NCBI RefSeq assembly: GCF_006265175.1
Contig: NZ_VDCQ01000028.1
Location: 1,821-65,820, forward strand
Length of the DNA: 64,000 nt
Source: Paenibacillus hemerocallicola
GTDB taxonomy: Bacteria > Bacillota > Bacilli > Paenibacillales > NBRC-103111
Direction: 5' to 3'
The position numbers and the translations under genes are program-made. Positions within the stretch are counted from its first letter, which is position 1. The number at the start of each line of letters is the position of its first letter. The notes below the pieces were generated by a model that saw only the letters and a program-made list of their open reading frames with translations, ran no database searches and was not told where the DNA came from. Of the stretch, positions 45,865 to 53,404 are shown piece by piece.

Positions 45865-47044
45865 ATGCTTTCGTTTTGCGGGCGCTCGGGATGAATAAAA
45901 TGTCACTGACTTTGTTGGCTGCGTCCTTATCTGCTTCCTGTAAGGCATGACCGTAGATATTCATTGTTGTCGTAATGTTCCCATGCCCCAGGCGTTCAGA
46001 AATAACCTTTGCGTGAACGCCTTTGTTTATCAGTAAAGTGGCTGCCGTATGTCTTAAATCGTGAAATCGAATATAGCGCAGTTTGTTTTTCTTTAAAAAA
46101 GCCCTAAACCACAGGTAAGGCCGTTCGTGGTGAAATGCTTTGCCGTCGGGATGGGCAAAGATGAATAAATGTTCTCCCCCCTGCCAATCCTCTATGGCCT
46201 TTCGTTCCTCGCTTTGATACCTTTGGTATTCCCGCAATAACTCCAGCATTGCTTCGGATAGTCCCACTTTACGCCTGGATTTTTTCGTTTTTGGTTCCTT
46301 AACACGCGCTACACCAGCTGTAGTAGATGAAACACTTTGCAGCACATTGATTTGTACTTTTTCCCAGTCAACATGTTTCCACTCCAGGGCTAACAATTCA
46401 CCGCGGCGAAGCCCAGTATGGATAGCCAGTTTAATCATAACCTGCCAATGGAAAGGTTCTTTCTCCAGGGATTGCATAAGCACCTGGACTTCATTTTCAT
46501 TATAAGGCAAGACATCTTTATAACTTACCTTTGGTTTTCGAACTGGTGCAGCTGGGTTACGCTTTACTACTTCCCATTCTACAGCGCGTGTGAAAATATT
46601 TCTTAGAATTCTATGATTATATTCAATTGTACCTGTTGCCAAGCCACCGTCTTTGCCGTCTTGCCGCCCGCCTTCCTTACCAAGTGATTTTAAGTAGTTG
46701 GTTATGTGCATTGGGGTTACATCTTCCATCTGTAAATGGCCGAAAGTTGGTAGAATCCGTAATTTTAGGTTCGATTCGTAGGTGTAAATCGTTCTCTCCT
46801 CCAAATGATCGGCAGCGTATTTATCCCGCCATTCATTTACGAATTCAGCAAAAGTCATTCTTTGCGGTTTAATGTACTGCCCTGTTTCGACTTCAATTTT
46901 GAATTTTGCATATTCGACTTCTGCTTCCCGTTTAGTACGGCATTTTACTGTTTTCGTATGACGAATATACTTCCCATTCGCATCTTTACCGCAGTTAACA
47001 GTCAGACGCCAGGAATTCTCCCCGCGCTTAACAATATTAGCCAT
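45863..47044 (-). CDS. Tyrosine recombinase (phage-type integrase)
   Basis: A 393-residue integrase. The N-terminal arm-binding domain has aromatic/basic strands (SWRLTVNCGKDANGKYIRHTKT). A SAM-like core-binding domain covers about 60-165, and the catalytic domain about 180-385. The active-site set is Arg in HTGLRRGELLAL, His-x-x-Arg in FHDLRHTAATLL, His in RLGHGNI, and Tyr in MNIYGHA. It points at the 3' end of rlmD, where its attachment site is expected. A GGGGAAAG site precedes its ATG. Confidence 0.94.
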   Translation of the reverse strand: MANIVKRGENSWRLTVNCGKDANGKYIRHTKTVKCRTKREAEVEYAKFKIEVETGQYIKPQRMTFAEFVNEWRDKYAADHLEERTIYTYESNLKLRILPTFGHLQMEDVTPMHITNYLKSLGKEGGRQDGKDGGLATGTIEYNHRILRNIFTRAVEWEVVKRNPAAPVRKPKVSYKDVLPYNENEVQVLMQSLEKEPFHWQVMIKLAIHTGLRRGELLALEWKHVDWEKVQINVLQSVSSTTAGVARVKEPKTKKSRRKVGLSEAMLELLREYQRYQSEERKAIEDWQGGEHLFIFAHPDGKAFHHERPYLWFRAFLKKNKLRYIRFHDLRHTAATLLINKGVHAKVISERLGHGNITTTMNIYGHALQEADKDAANKVSDILFIPSARKTKA

Positions 47045-47046
47045 TT

Positions 47047-47562
47047 CTACTTTCCCCTTTCTTCGGCAAATAAATACTCGATAACGCCAGCTATCCTTTT
47101 TTTATCATGGTCGAACAAAGGACTGCCCTTGTAGGTTATTCCTGGTTTTTGCAGGAATTCCGTTAGTTCAGTTACCCGTTCCATCTCCTCTAAAAATAGC
47201 AACTCATATTCAGCTATTTGCAGTTCCCTATTTGTTGATTCTAGTTTTTTATCTGCCTGGATTTGTTGGGAAGTAGCTTGCTGGTACTCGGCCCAAAAAC
47301 TTTTAATGGAATTCAAACGGTCCATACTTGCAGTTGTATCTGCCGGAAGAAATCCAGCTTTCGCCATTAAGTCGGTATATGGCGTATTTAATGCCGTTGA
47401 GAGTTTTTTCAATATTTCAGGTGATGGTATGCCGCGTTCCCCCCTTTCTATCTGTGAGATATAAGGCTGTGAAACACCCGATTGCTCCGCTAGTACAGCC
47501 ATTGAGAGTTTTGCTGTTTTGCGGAGTGATTTAAGGTATTGACCAAATTCTAAAGCTTCCAA
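47047..47562 (-). CDS. XRE-family repressor of the integrated element
   Basis: A 171-residue regulator with an N-terminal helix-turn-helix (SMAVLAEQSGVSQPYISQIE, about residues 18-38) and a long coiled-coil-like middle that may multimerise. TTG 47562 lies eight bases after AGGGAGGG; the upstream open frame to 47664 is AT-rich promoter DNA. It is transcribed with the integrase and divergently from the excisionase-like gene, a typical lysogeny switch layout. Confidence 0.85.
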   Translation of the reverse strand: MEALEFGQYLKSLRKTAKLSMAVLAEQSGVSQPYISQIERGERGIPSPEILKKLSTALNTPYTDLMAKAGFLPADTTASMDRLNSIKSFWAEYQQATSQQIQADKKLESTNRELQIAEYELLFLEEMERVTELTEFLQKPGITYKGSPLFDHDKKRIAGVIEYLFAEERGK

Positions 47563-47610
47563 AGGTATCGCCCTCCCTATAACAGAAATAATATACGCAA
47601 AATATAACAA

Positions 47611-47680
47611 TTGCAATAAAATTAATTGCAAACGGAATTGAATTGATTTAAGATAATATTGCAAAAGCTATAATATTGCA
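47611..47680. promoter_or_regulatory. Divergent control region with TTGCA repeats
   Basis: TTGCAA at 47611 and 47626, and AATATTGCA twice (47655-47663 and 47672-47680), lie between the divergent repressor and excisionase-like genes. They are candidate repressor operators in AT-rich DNA. Confidence 0.45.
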
Positions 47681-47707
47681 TTATCAATTATACCGGAGGT
47701 CATTCAA

Positions 47708-47935
47708 ATGGGCGCTTTATGGGATGCTGCAAAACTTGCAGATTTTTTAGGGGTTAGTCAATCGACCATCTATGCAGGAGTGAGGGAAACTGGCCCTGGT
47801 CGAATTCCGCATGTCAAAGTGAGGGGGCGTATCTTATTCCAGCAGGAAAAGGTTGTGGAATGGCTAGAGAACCAGCCTTCCAACAAAATCCCAACCGAGA
47901 TTATGGAAGAAGCTACAGGAGAGATTGCACAATGA
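47708..47935 (+). CDS. Excisionase-like helix-turn-helix protein
   Basis: A 75-residue MerR/AlpA-like winged helix protein (WDAAKLADFLGVSQSTIYAG, HVKVRGRILFQQEKVVEWLE), the type used as excisionase or early regulator by integrated elements. A CGGAGGT site precedes ATG 47708. It overlaps the next tiny frame by ATGA. Confidence 0.8.
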   Translation: MGALWDAAKLADFLGVSQSTIYAGVRETGPGRIPHVKVRGRILFQQEKVVEWLENQPSNKIPTEIMEEATGEIAQ

Positions 47936-48048
47936 ACGGTGAAGATCGGATATTCAGCCGCCGCACCGTATGGCTGGCCGTTAACAGCGAATACGGCAAC
48001 CAGCTTACCGAACCAAGCGGGAACATGTCGCGTTGGCTAAAGAATTGA
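47932..48048 (+). CDS. Small element protein, 38 residues
   Basis: Begins in the stop codon of the excisionase-like gene (ATGA) with GGAGAG upstream, so it is probably translated by coupling. It is Asn/Arg/Ser-rich with no recognised motif. Function unknown. Confidence 0.5.
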   Translation: MNGEDRIFSRRTVWLAVNSEYGNQLTEPSGNMSRWLKN

Positions 48049-48362
48049 TTTTAAACCAGGAAAGCCTTTCAGACAGCGACCGGGAAGTATACGCTGTCCG
48101 AATCGCGCAGCTGTGCCAGGAACGCGACACTATTATCCATAAAATTCGAACATGCGTAAGAGAATCAAGAAAACAAAAAAGCCCGGCAGCGGCCAGGCTG
48201 CTAGGCTTTAGGTACGGCCCGGAGTGCGGGCGAACATCCCAATTCCATTATACACCAGCCCGCGCCCCGGTAAAACAATATACGGGGAGTGTATACGAAT
48301 GGACTATAACGCTACTTTGGACCGTTTTAACCAGGCTATTAATCGCATGGAATCGGCTATAA
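48033..48362 (+). CDS. Small element protein, 109-residue frame, uncertain extent
   Basis: The first 48 residues (ELILNQESLSDSDREVYAVR and onward) look like a normal helical protein. The frame then runs through two GC-rich hairpins and overlaps the next gene by 64 bp. TTG 48033 has only GGGA upstream. The real product may end earlier by another mechanism, or the frame may be partly spurious. Confidence 0.35.
   Translation: MAKELILNQESLSDSDREVYAVRIAQLCQERDTIIHKIRTCVRESRKQKSPAAARLLGFRYGPECGRTSQFHYTPARAPVKQYTGSVYEWTITLLWTVLTRLLIAWNRL
48178..48263 (+). other. Two consecutive GC-rich hairpins
   Basis: AAAGCC..GCAGC pairs with GCTGC..GGCTTT (48178-48209), and GCGGGC (48226-48231) with GCCCGC (48258-48263). 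They resemble RNA structures set between small phage genes. Confidence 0.55.
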
Positions 48363-48493
48363 TGGTCGCCATAGAAGCCCACGTACTGCAAGTGGAAATC
48401 ATTCGGAAAATGGCCGAACGGGGCATAACCCCGGAATCAGCTCAGGGCGAGATCGAACGGTTAAAAGCAGAAATTGAAAATAAAATTTCATAG
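48299..48493 (+). CDS. Small helical element protein, 64 residues
   Basis: An all-helical, partly coiled-coil protein (ATLDRFNQAINRMESAIMVA, GEIERLKAEIENK). ATG 48299 lies nine bases after GGGGAG. A terminator follows at once. No family recognised. Confidence 0.7.
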   Translation: MDYNATLDRFNQAINRMESAIMVAIEAHVLQVEIIRKMAERGITPESAQGEIERLKAEIENKIS

Positions 48494-48502
48494 TGTGAGT
48501 AC

Positions 48503-48533
48503 AGGCCCTGGCTAAAGCAGCCGGGGCCTTTGT
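48503..48533 (+). terminator. Terminator after the 64-residue gene
   Basis: AGGCCC..GGCT pairs with AGCC..GGGCCT, followed by TTTG. Confidence 0.65.
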
Positions 48534-48669
48534 TGTCTGTAGGCAACAAAATTTTACAAGTGATTCGGGGCGTGATAATTTAAGTATACAAGATAAACAA
48601 CTTAATACATTGTCGGTTTCATCGTTACGACGTTAAAAGAAACGATAGGTAAGTGATGGGAAAGGCTTA

Positions 48670-48727
48670 CCAGCATGCAGGAAGCGGCTAGATAAAGGCT
48701 TCCAATGCTGGGGGCCTTTTTCTTTTT
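48670..48727 (+). terminator. Strong hairpin with T-rich tail
   Basis: CCAGCAT and GGAAGC pair with GCTTCC and ATGCTGG, followed by GGGCCTTTTTCTTTTT. No gene is seen in the 135 bp before it (48535-48669), so it may end a small RNA. Confidence 0.7.
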
Positions 48728-48749
48728 GCCCTCTAAGGAGGTGTGACAC

Positions 48750-48902
48750 TTGACAACGGAAGAAAAGAAGGAAAAACGTAAGACTTACTTACGCGAGTAC
48801 CTCCGGGAATGGAGAAAGAAAAACCCGGAACGTAATGCGGAAATTCAAGCGAATTACTGGAAGCGCCGCCTGGAAAAGCAGGCACGGGCGGGAGAGGGTT
48901 AA
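48750..48902 (+). CDS. Small basic element protein, 50 residues
   Basis: Lys/Arg/Glu-rich helical protein (TTEEKKEKRKTYLREYLREW, then NPERNAEIQANYWKRRLEKQ). TTG 48750 has a perfect AAGGAGGT seven bases upstream. It resembles small phage proteins that bind nucleic acid, but no family is recognised. Confidence 0.65.
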   Translation: MTTEEKKEKRKTYLREYLREWRKKNPERNAEIQANYWKRRLEKQARAGEG

Positions 48903-48928
48903 GCTGTAATGGACCAAAAGGTCAAAAA

Positions 48929-49050
48929 AATAGCCCCACAGCGGGGGCAAGGGCCACGCAGGCGGCTATTCCTAAATGGGCTTACGTTCATTATACCAAG
49001 AAAAGAAAATAACCCCAACGGCGGGGGCAAGCGTCGGCGGCCTAACGGGG
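48929..49050 (+). repeat. Two imperfect copies of a GC-rich hairpin motif
   Basis: Copy 1 (48929-48970) and copy 2 (49008-49050) share AAATARCCCCAMMGCGGGGG, CAAG, GCGGC and a closing TA segment. Both fold as CCCC/GGGG hairpins. They lie in the leader of the primase-helicase gene. Confidence 0.55.
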
Positions 49051-49087
49051 GGAGGGAACCCGAATATAGGACAAGGGGAACACCGAC

Positions 49088-51670
49088 ATGGAAGCGGAAA
49101 AAGAAACTGCCGCCCAGGGCGCGGGCGGCAACGAATCAGCTAGGGATATTATACCACAAAAACGGCGTACAGTCGCTAGTTTTGACAATATCCCAGAAGA
49201 ATTACGGGCGCTGAAACAGTGGGTAGTATGGAGTTACGAAACGCGCCCAGGAGAAGAAAAACCGACGAAAGTACCGAAGCAGACTAACGGAAGGAACGCC
49301 AGTACGGACCGACCGAAGACCTGGGCAACGTTTAAAGCAGCTGCGGCAGCTTACAGCGCGGGAAGATTCGACGGCATAGGCTTCTGCTGTAGCGAAGAAA
49401 ACGGCTACGTAGGCGTAGACCTGGATAAGATCGACGGATGGAAGGACGAAGCCGACGCGATTATACGCAGCCTAGACAGCTATACGGAAGTAAGCCCTTC
49501 GGGTAACGGCTACCGGGTATTCGTGAAAGGTAAGAAGCCTGGGACGCGGGAACGAAAAGGGCCTTTCGAAATGTACGACCATACTAGCACCCGCTTCCTA
49601 ACGATAACCGGGAACCATCTACCAGGGACGCCGACAACGATAGAGGAACGCCAGGAAGTCGTAGAAAAACTGTATACCGATTACCTGGAAGCGAAGAAGC
49701 CAGCCAAAACAAAGAAGGGCGCGGCTAAAAAATCCCCGGAAATGACCGACGACGAGGTAAAAAGCAAAGCTATACAGGCGGGCAACGGGGAAAAGTTTAC
49801 GAAGCTGTACCGGGGGGAATGGGAAGGGCTAGGATACCCGTCCCAAAGCGAAGCAGACCTGGCTTTCACGGGAATGCTGGCCTTTTACACCCAGGACCCC
49901 GAACAGATCAGACGTATTTTTCGCGAATCGGGGCTGTACAGGGATAAATGGGAACGGGACGAATACCGGGAAGAAGTGATAGGAAAAGTCCTGGACACTC
50001 TTACAGAAGTGTATACAGGGGGCGGGGCGAAGGAAAAGAAATCGCAGGCCGAAGTCCTGATGGAACTAACGAAGGACCTGGACTGCTTTTGCACGACAGA
50101 AGGCGTAGTTTACGCGAATATCCCCCTGGAAGGTAAAAGTGTATCGGTCCGGGTACGTAGCGAACAGTTTAAGCGGTGGCTGCGGAATCAGTATTACGAT
50201 ACGCATAAGAAGATACCTGGCAATCAGGCCGTACAGGACGTAGTTTACCAGCTGGAAGCCAGGGCCAGTATGGCCGGACCACAGGAAGACGTTTATATAC
50301 GGGTGGCTGGAGACTTTCGAACGATTTACATAGACCTGGCGAACGAAAGCGGGGAAGTCGTAGAAATCACAGCGGCGGGCTGGCGCGTCGTCCAGGAAGC
50401 AAAAGCGCGGTTTCATAAGACCCAGGGAATGCTTCCACTGCCTACACCCCAGCGGGGCGGTACGATTAACGAATTACGGCCTTTTGTAAACGTAACGGAA
50501 GAAGAATGGCCCCTGCTGGTAGCGTACATTATCGGCTGCTATCATCCGAAAGGGCCTTATCCCCTGCTAATTTTGCAAGGCGGCCAGGGTTCGGCGAAAT
50601 CGACGCAGACCAAGGTTATACAAAGCCTAGTAGACCCGACGACCGCCGTACTTATGAGCCTGCCGCGAAGCGAAAAGCAGCTGGCAATTACAGCGAAGAA
50701 TGGCTGGTTAATCAGCTTCGATAACCTTTCTGAATTGTCACCCAGTATATCCGACGCACTTTGCAGACTTTCTACAGGCGGGGCGCTAACTGATCGGACG
50801 CTGTACACGAACGACGAGCAGCAAATTTTCGCCTTTAAGCGCCCTGTAATCTTAAACGGCATTACGGACCTAGCGGAACGCGCTGACCTGGGCGACAGGG
50901 CCGTAACGATACACGCGCCCGAATTAAAGCGCAGGGACGACGAAGCGACGTTCTGGCCCCGGTTCGAAGAAGCGCAGCCCCGGATACTGGGGGCGATATT
51001 CGACGCGGTAAGCGCCGCGCTGCGGAACCTGCCTAGTGTACGGCTGGCAAGTACGCCCCGAATGGCTGACTTTGCGAAATGGGCCGTAGCTGCGGAAGAA
51101 ACTTGCGGACTGAAAAAGGACGCATTCCTGAAGGCGTACGACGTTAACCGAAAAGATAACGCGTTGGTGGCCCTGGAGCACGATTCTGTAGGAAGGGGCA
51201 TTGTACAGATTATGAAATCCAGGCCTGCCTGGGATGGGAATTCCGAAGCACTAATCAAACTGCTTAAGGATATTAACCCGGAAGAAAGATGGCCGCCAGC
51301 GAACAAAATTAAAGCTCATATCGACCGCTGTAGGCCCGCGCTACTTCATGTTGGTATCGAGATTGAGCAAGAGAAAAGGACCCGAAAATACTACATTACG
51401 AAGGCAGCGAAAAAGCCAACTGTACCGCAACTGGGCGAAGTGCCGGGTTGGACGCTAGAAAATGACCACTACAACCGGGTACTAGGCACAAATGTCGTGT
51501 TAAGTATCGAGAAGGAGAGCGACGGAACATTTCTGTCATGTGCTGCGACCTGGCGGGAGGGCTGCGCGATAGGGGAAGGCAGGCCGCGATTTATGGAATT
51601 TCTAGCGGAAGGCGCTACATGGGCTGAAGCGTTGCGGGCAGCCGAAGAATACGCCGCCAGGTTTGTATAA
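49088..51670 (+). CDS. Primase-helicase of the integrated element
   Basis: An 860-residue replication protein. The N-terminal part (about 25-200) is a primase-polymerase-like domain seen in phage and plasmid primases (ALKQWVVWSY, GVDLDKIDGW, EVSPSGNGYRVFVKG). A PriCT-like helical linker follows (about 215-310). The helicase domain has Walker A LQGGQGSAKSTQ (about residue 497) and Walker B-like GWLISFDNLSELS (about 540). Residues past 790 are a tail of unknown role. ATG 49088 has AAGGGGAA upstream. Iteron-like repeats follow the gene, as often found at origins. Confidence 0.85.
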   Translation: MEAEKETAAQGAGGNESARDIIPQKRRTVASFDNIPEELRALKQWVVWSYETRPGEEKPTKVPKQTNGRNASTDRPKTWATFKAAAAAYSAGRFDGIGFCCSEENGYVGVDLDKIDGWKDEADAIIRSLDSYTEVSPSGNGYRVFVKGKKPGTRERKGPFEMYDHTSTRFLTITGNHLPGTPTTIEERQEVVEKLYTDYLEAKKPAKTKKGAAKKSPEMTDDEVKSKAIQAGNGEKFTKLYRGEWEGLGYPSQSEADLAFTGMLAFYTQDPEQIRRIFRESGLYRDKWERDEYREEVIGKVLDTLTEVYTGGGAKEKKSQAEVLMELTKDLDCFCTTEGVVYANIPLEGKSVSVRVRSEQFKRWLRNQYYDTHKKIPGNQAVQDVVYQLEARASMAGPQEDVYIRVAGDFRTIYIDLANESGEVVEITAAGWRVVQEAKARFHKTQGMLPLPTPQRGGTINELRPFVNVTEEEWPLLVAYIIGCYHPKGPYPLLILQGGQGSAKSTQTKVIQSLVDPTTAVLMSLPRSEKQLAITAKNGWLISFDNLSELSPSISDALCRLSTGGALTDRTLYTNDEQQIFAFKRPVILNGITDLAERADLGDRAVTIHAPELKRRDDEATFWPRFEEAQPRILGAIFDAVSAALRNLPSVRLASTPRMADFAKWAVAAEETCGLKKDAFLKAYDVNRKDNALVALEHDSVGRGIVQIMKSRPAWDGNSEALIKLLKDINPEERWPPANKIKAHIDRCRPALLHVGIEIEQEKRTRKYYITKAAKKPTVPQLGEVPGWTLENDHYNRVLGTNVVLSIEKESDGTFLSCAATWREGCAIGEGRPRFMEFLAEGATWAEALRAAEEYAARFV

Positions 51671-51689
51671 GTGCTTAATTACCATTTTA

Positions 51690-52012
51690 CTGGGAAACGG
51701 TTGATACGGTTGTGGTACGGCTGTTTTTGGGCAACCGTAACGGCTTCGGACATAGAGCCACGCGGGATTCGGCGGTTGTGATACGGCTGTTACGGTTGCT
51801 TCTACTTTTTATCTAAAAAGAAAAAAGAAAGGGAGCAGAGGCCGTACCAGCGTAGCCGCTTAAAGCGTGAAACGACATACACATAGATATTTTCGCCTTT
51901 TTACCGTATCAGCCGTATCGTGGACGCGTAAACCCGCGCCCCGTCTGGGTTTAAGGCGTTACGGCTGGCTAAAGATCAACCGTAACAAAACCGTGTATGT
52001 TACGGCTGATTG
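51690..52012. repeat. Iteron-like repeat field, probable replication origin
   Basis: At least ten copies of TACGG(C/T)TG or its complement CA(A/G)CCGTA occur in both orientations: 51697, 51705, 51716, 51732, 51782, 51790, 51910, 51959, 51977 and 51999. A purine-rich A tract (51815-51840) lies between two clusters. The region has no gene and directly follows the primase-helicase. An origin is inferred. Confidence 0.6.
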
Positions 52013-52094
52013 AGACGGGAAGCCGGGGTTTTCGGCCTTCGGGCCTTTATATACGAAACGAACTTATAAAAAGTAAGTGAAAGGAGTTATCCAA

Positions 52095-52559
52095 ATGACG
52101 GACTGGAACGACGAATACGCGCAGGCACTGAACGAATTGTACGACGATGGGTGGATTGAGGACTTCGAGGAATGGCAGCAGCATATGCGGGAGTTGGCCG
52201 CCGAATTGGATGAACTTGCCGACCTGGCGGGACGTTCCGCAGACGCAAAGCTGCACTTTCACACTGCGTGGATAGAAGCCGCCCATGCCCAGCTTGGAAT
52301 GGACGCTTTTAATGGGACGTTCCCGAAATACCCCGAATTCTTGAAAGGCCAGGATAGGAAAGCTTACCTGGAACGGTTGGGGCAGTACGACGCAACGCTT
52401 AACGACTTATGGAAGGCGTACTTCGAAAAACGCAAAGCGCAGCGCCAGGCAGCCGCAACTGTGGCCGACCTGGACCACTGGTGGGCAGCGGACCAAGCAC
52501 GGATGCGGGAGCGCACGGAACGCTTACAAGCATTAAAGAAGGAACGCAAGGAGGGCTGA
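52095..52559 (+). CDS. Unknown element protein, 154 residues
   Basis: An acidic and helical protein with Trp-rich N-terminus (MTDWNDEYAQALNELYDDGW) and a basic C-terminal coiled coil (MRERTERLQALKKERKEG). ATG 52095 follows AAGGAG. It precedes the zinc-finger protein by five bases, so the two form a unit. No family recognised. Confidence 0.7.
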   Translation: MTDWNDEYAQALNELYDDGWIEDFEEWQQHMRELAAELDELADLAGRSADAKLHFHTAWIEAAHAQLGMDAFNGTFPKYPEFLKGQDRKAYLERLGQYDATLNDLWKAYFEKRKAQRQAAATVADLDHWWAADQARMRERTERLQALKKERKEG

Positions 52560-52563
52560 TAGG

Positions 52564-53280
52564 ATGACCAATGAAGCGAATGCCCGACGCCCGCCGCAGG
52601 ATATGGAAGAAAAGCGGAAGTTTCACCCGCAGGCCGATACGCTAAACATGATCGGTGAGAGGAACGGGAAGCCTGCGCTATTGTGTGGCGGCAAGCGTAA
52701 GCGGGGGCCGGGCCTATGCCGAAACTATGCGGGCATGGGGACTGACCACAGCGGCTACGGGCGCTGTAAATTCTGCGCCGGGTGCAGCACAGGCCCGCGT
52801 ACCCAGGAAGGCAAGGCTGCAGCTGCACAGAACGCCCGTAAGCATGGCTTTTACAGTCCGGCGTTATACGGCGCAGAATGTGAGACTTACGAACAGCTGC
52901 GGGCGAAGGGCGTAGTAACGTTAGAAGATGAAATCTTCATGTGGAAAGCCAAGCTGCTTACCTACTTGCAAAAGTGGGAAAAGATTCGCCAGGAGAAAAG
53001 CGAAGAAGCTACGAGGGTATGGTATAAGGATGGCCACGAAAGGGCGTACTACTACGCCGGGACCGCCGAAGACAGGGTATTAAGTCGTAACCTGGAAACC
53101 CTAGGCCGACTGGTAGAGAAATACGCCCGGCTTCGCCCGGACGACGGCGAAGACTTGTTAAGCCAGATTAACGCCGAACTGCGGGCAGCGTCCCAGGCAA
53201 AGATCGCCATAGCCTGGAGCGGAAGACCAGCGCAACGTATAGTTAACCCGGACGAAACAAGTAAAGAAACAAAGAAATAA
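52564..53280 (+). CDS. Zinc-finger phage protein, possible small terminase-like
   Basis: A 238-residue protein. Residues 35-95 hold the phage motif of spaced Cys and His around GTD (GLCRNYAGMGTDHSGYGRCK) followed by GPRTQEGKAAAAQNARKHGFYS. Similar segments begin many phage packaging or small terminase-like proteins. The rest is helical (about 110-225). Here the usual final His-Gly-Gly appears as CAGC. No large terminase follows, so the role is uncertain. Confidence 0.65.
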   Translation: MTNEANARRPPQDMEEKRKFHPQADTLNMIGERNGKPALLCGGKRKRGPGLCRNYAGMGTDHSGYGRCKFCAGCSTGPRTQEGKAAAAQNARKHGFYSPALYGAECETYEQLRAKGVVTLEDEIFMWKAKLLTYLQKWEKIRQEKSEEATRVWYKDGHERAYYYAGTAEDRVLSRNLETLGRLVEKYARLRPDDGEDLLSQINAELRAASQAKIAIAWSGRPAQRIVNPDETSKETKK

Positions 53281-53404
53281 AGTTATCTTTCCTTATTACC
53301 TTCCCGATAGGCGGTTAATCGGCCACCTTCCCGATTATGGAAAATCGGCAGCCTTCGACGGTGGGCGGTAAACCGATTATTCGTAACGGGTGGGGCGGGC
53401 TGGA

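Noticed and set aside
47581-49090. CRISPR array
   Set aside because: The repeated hairpins are too few, too diverged and unevenly spaced, and no cas genes occur in the window.
48909-49214. 101-residue frame before the primase-helicase gene
   Set aside because: Arg/Gly/Pro-rich translation across the paired hairpin repeats, and it overlaps the start of the real gene.
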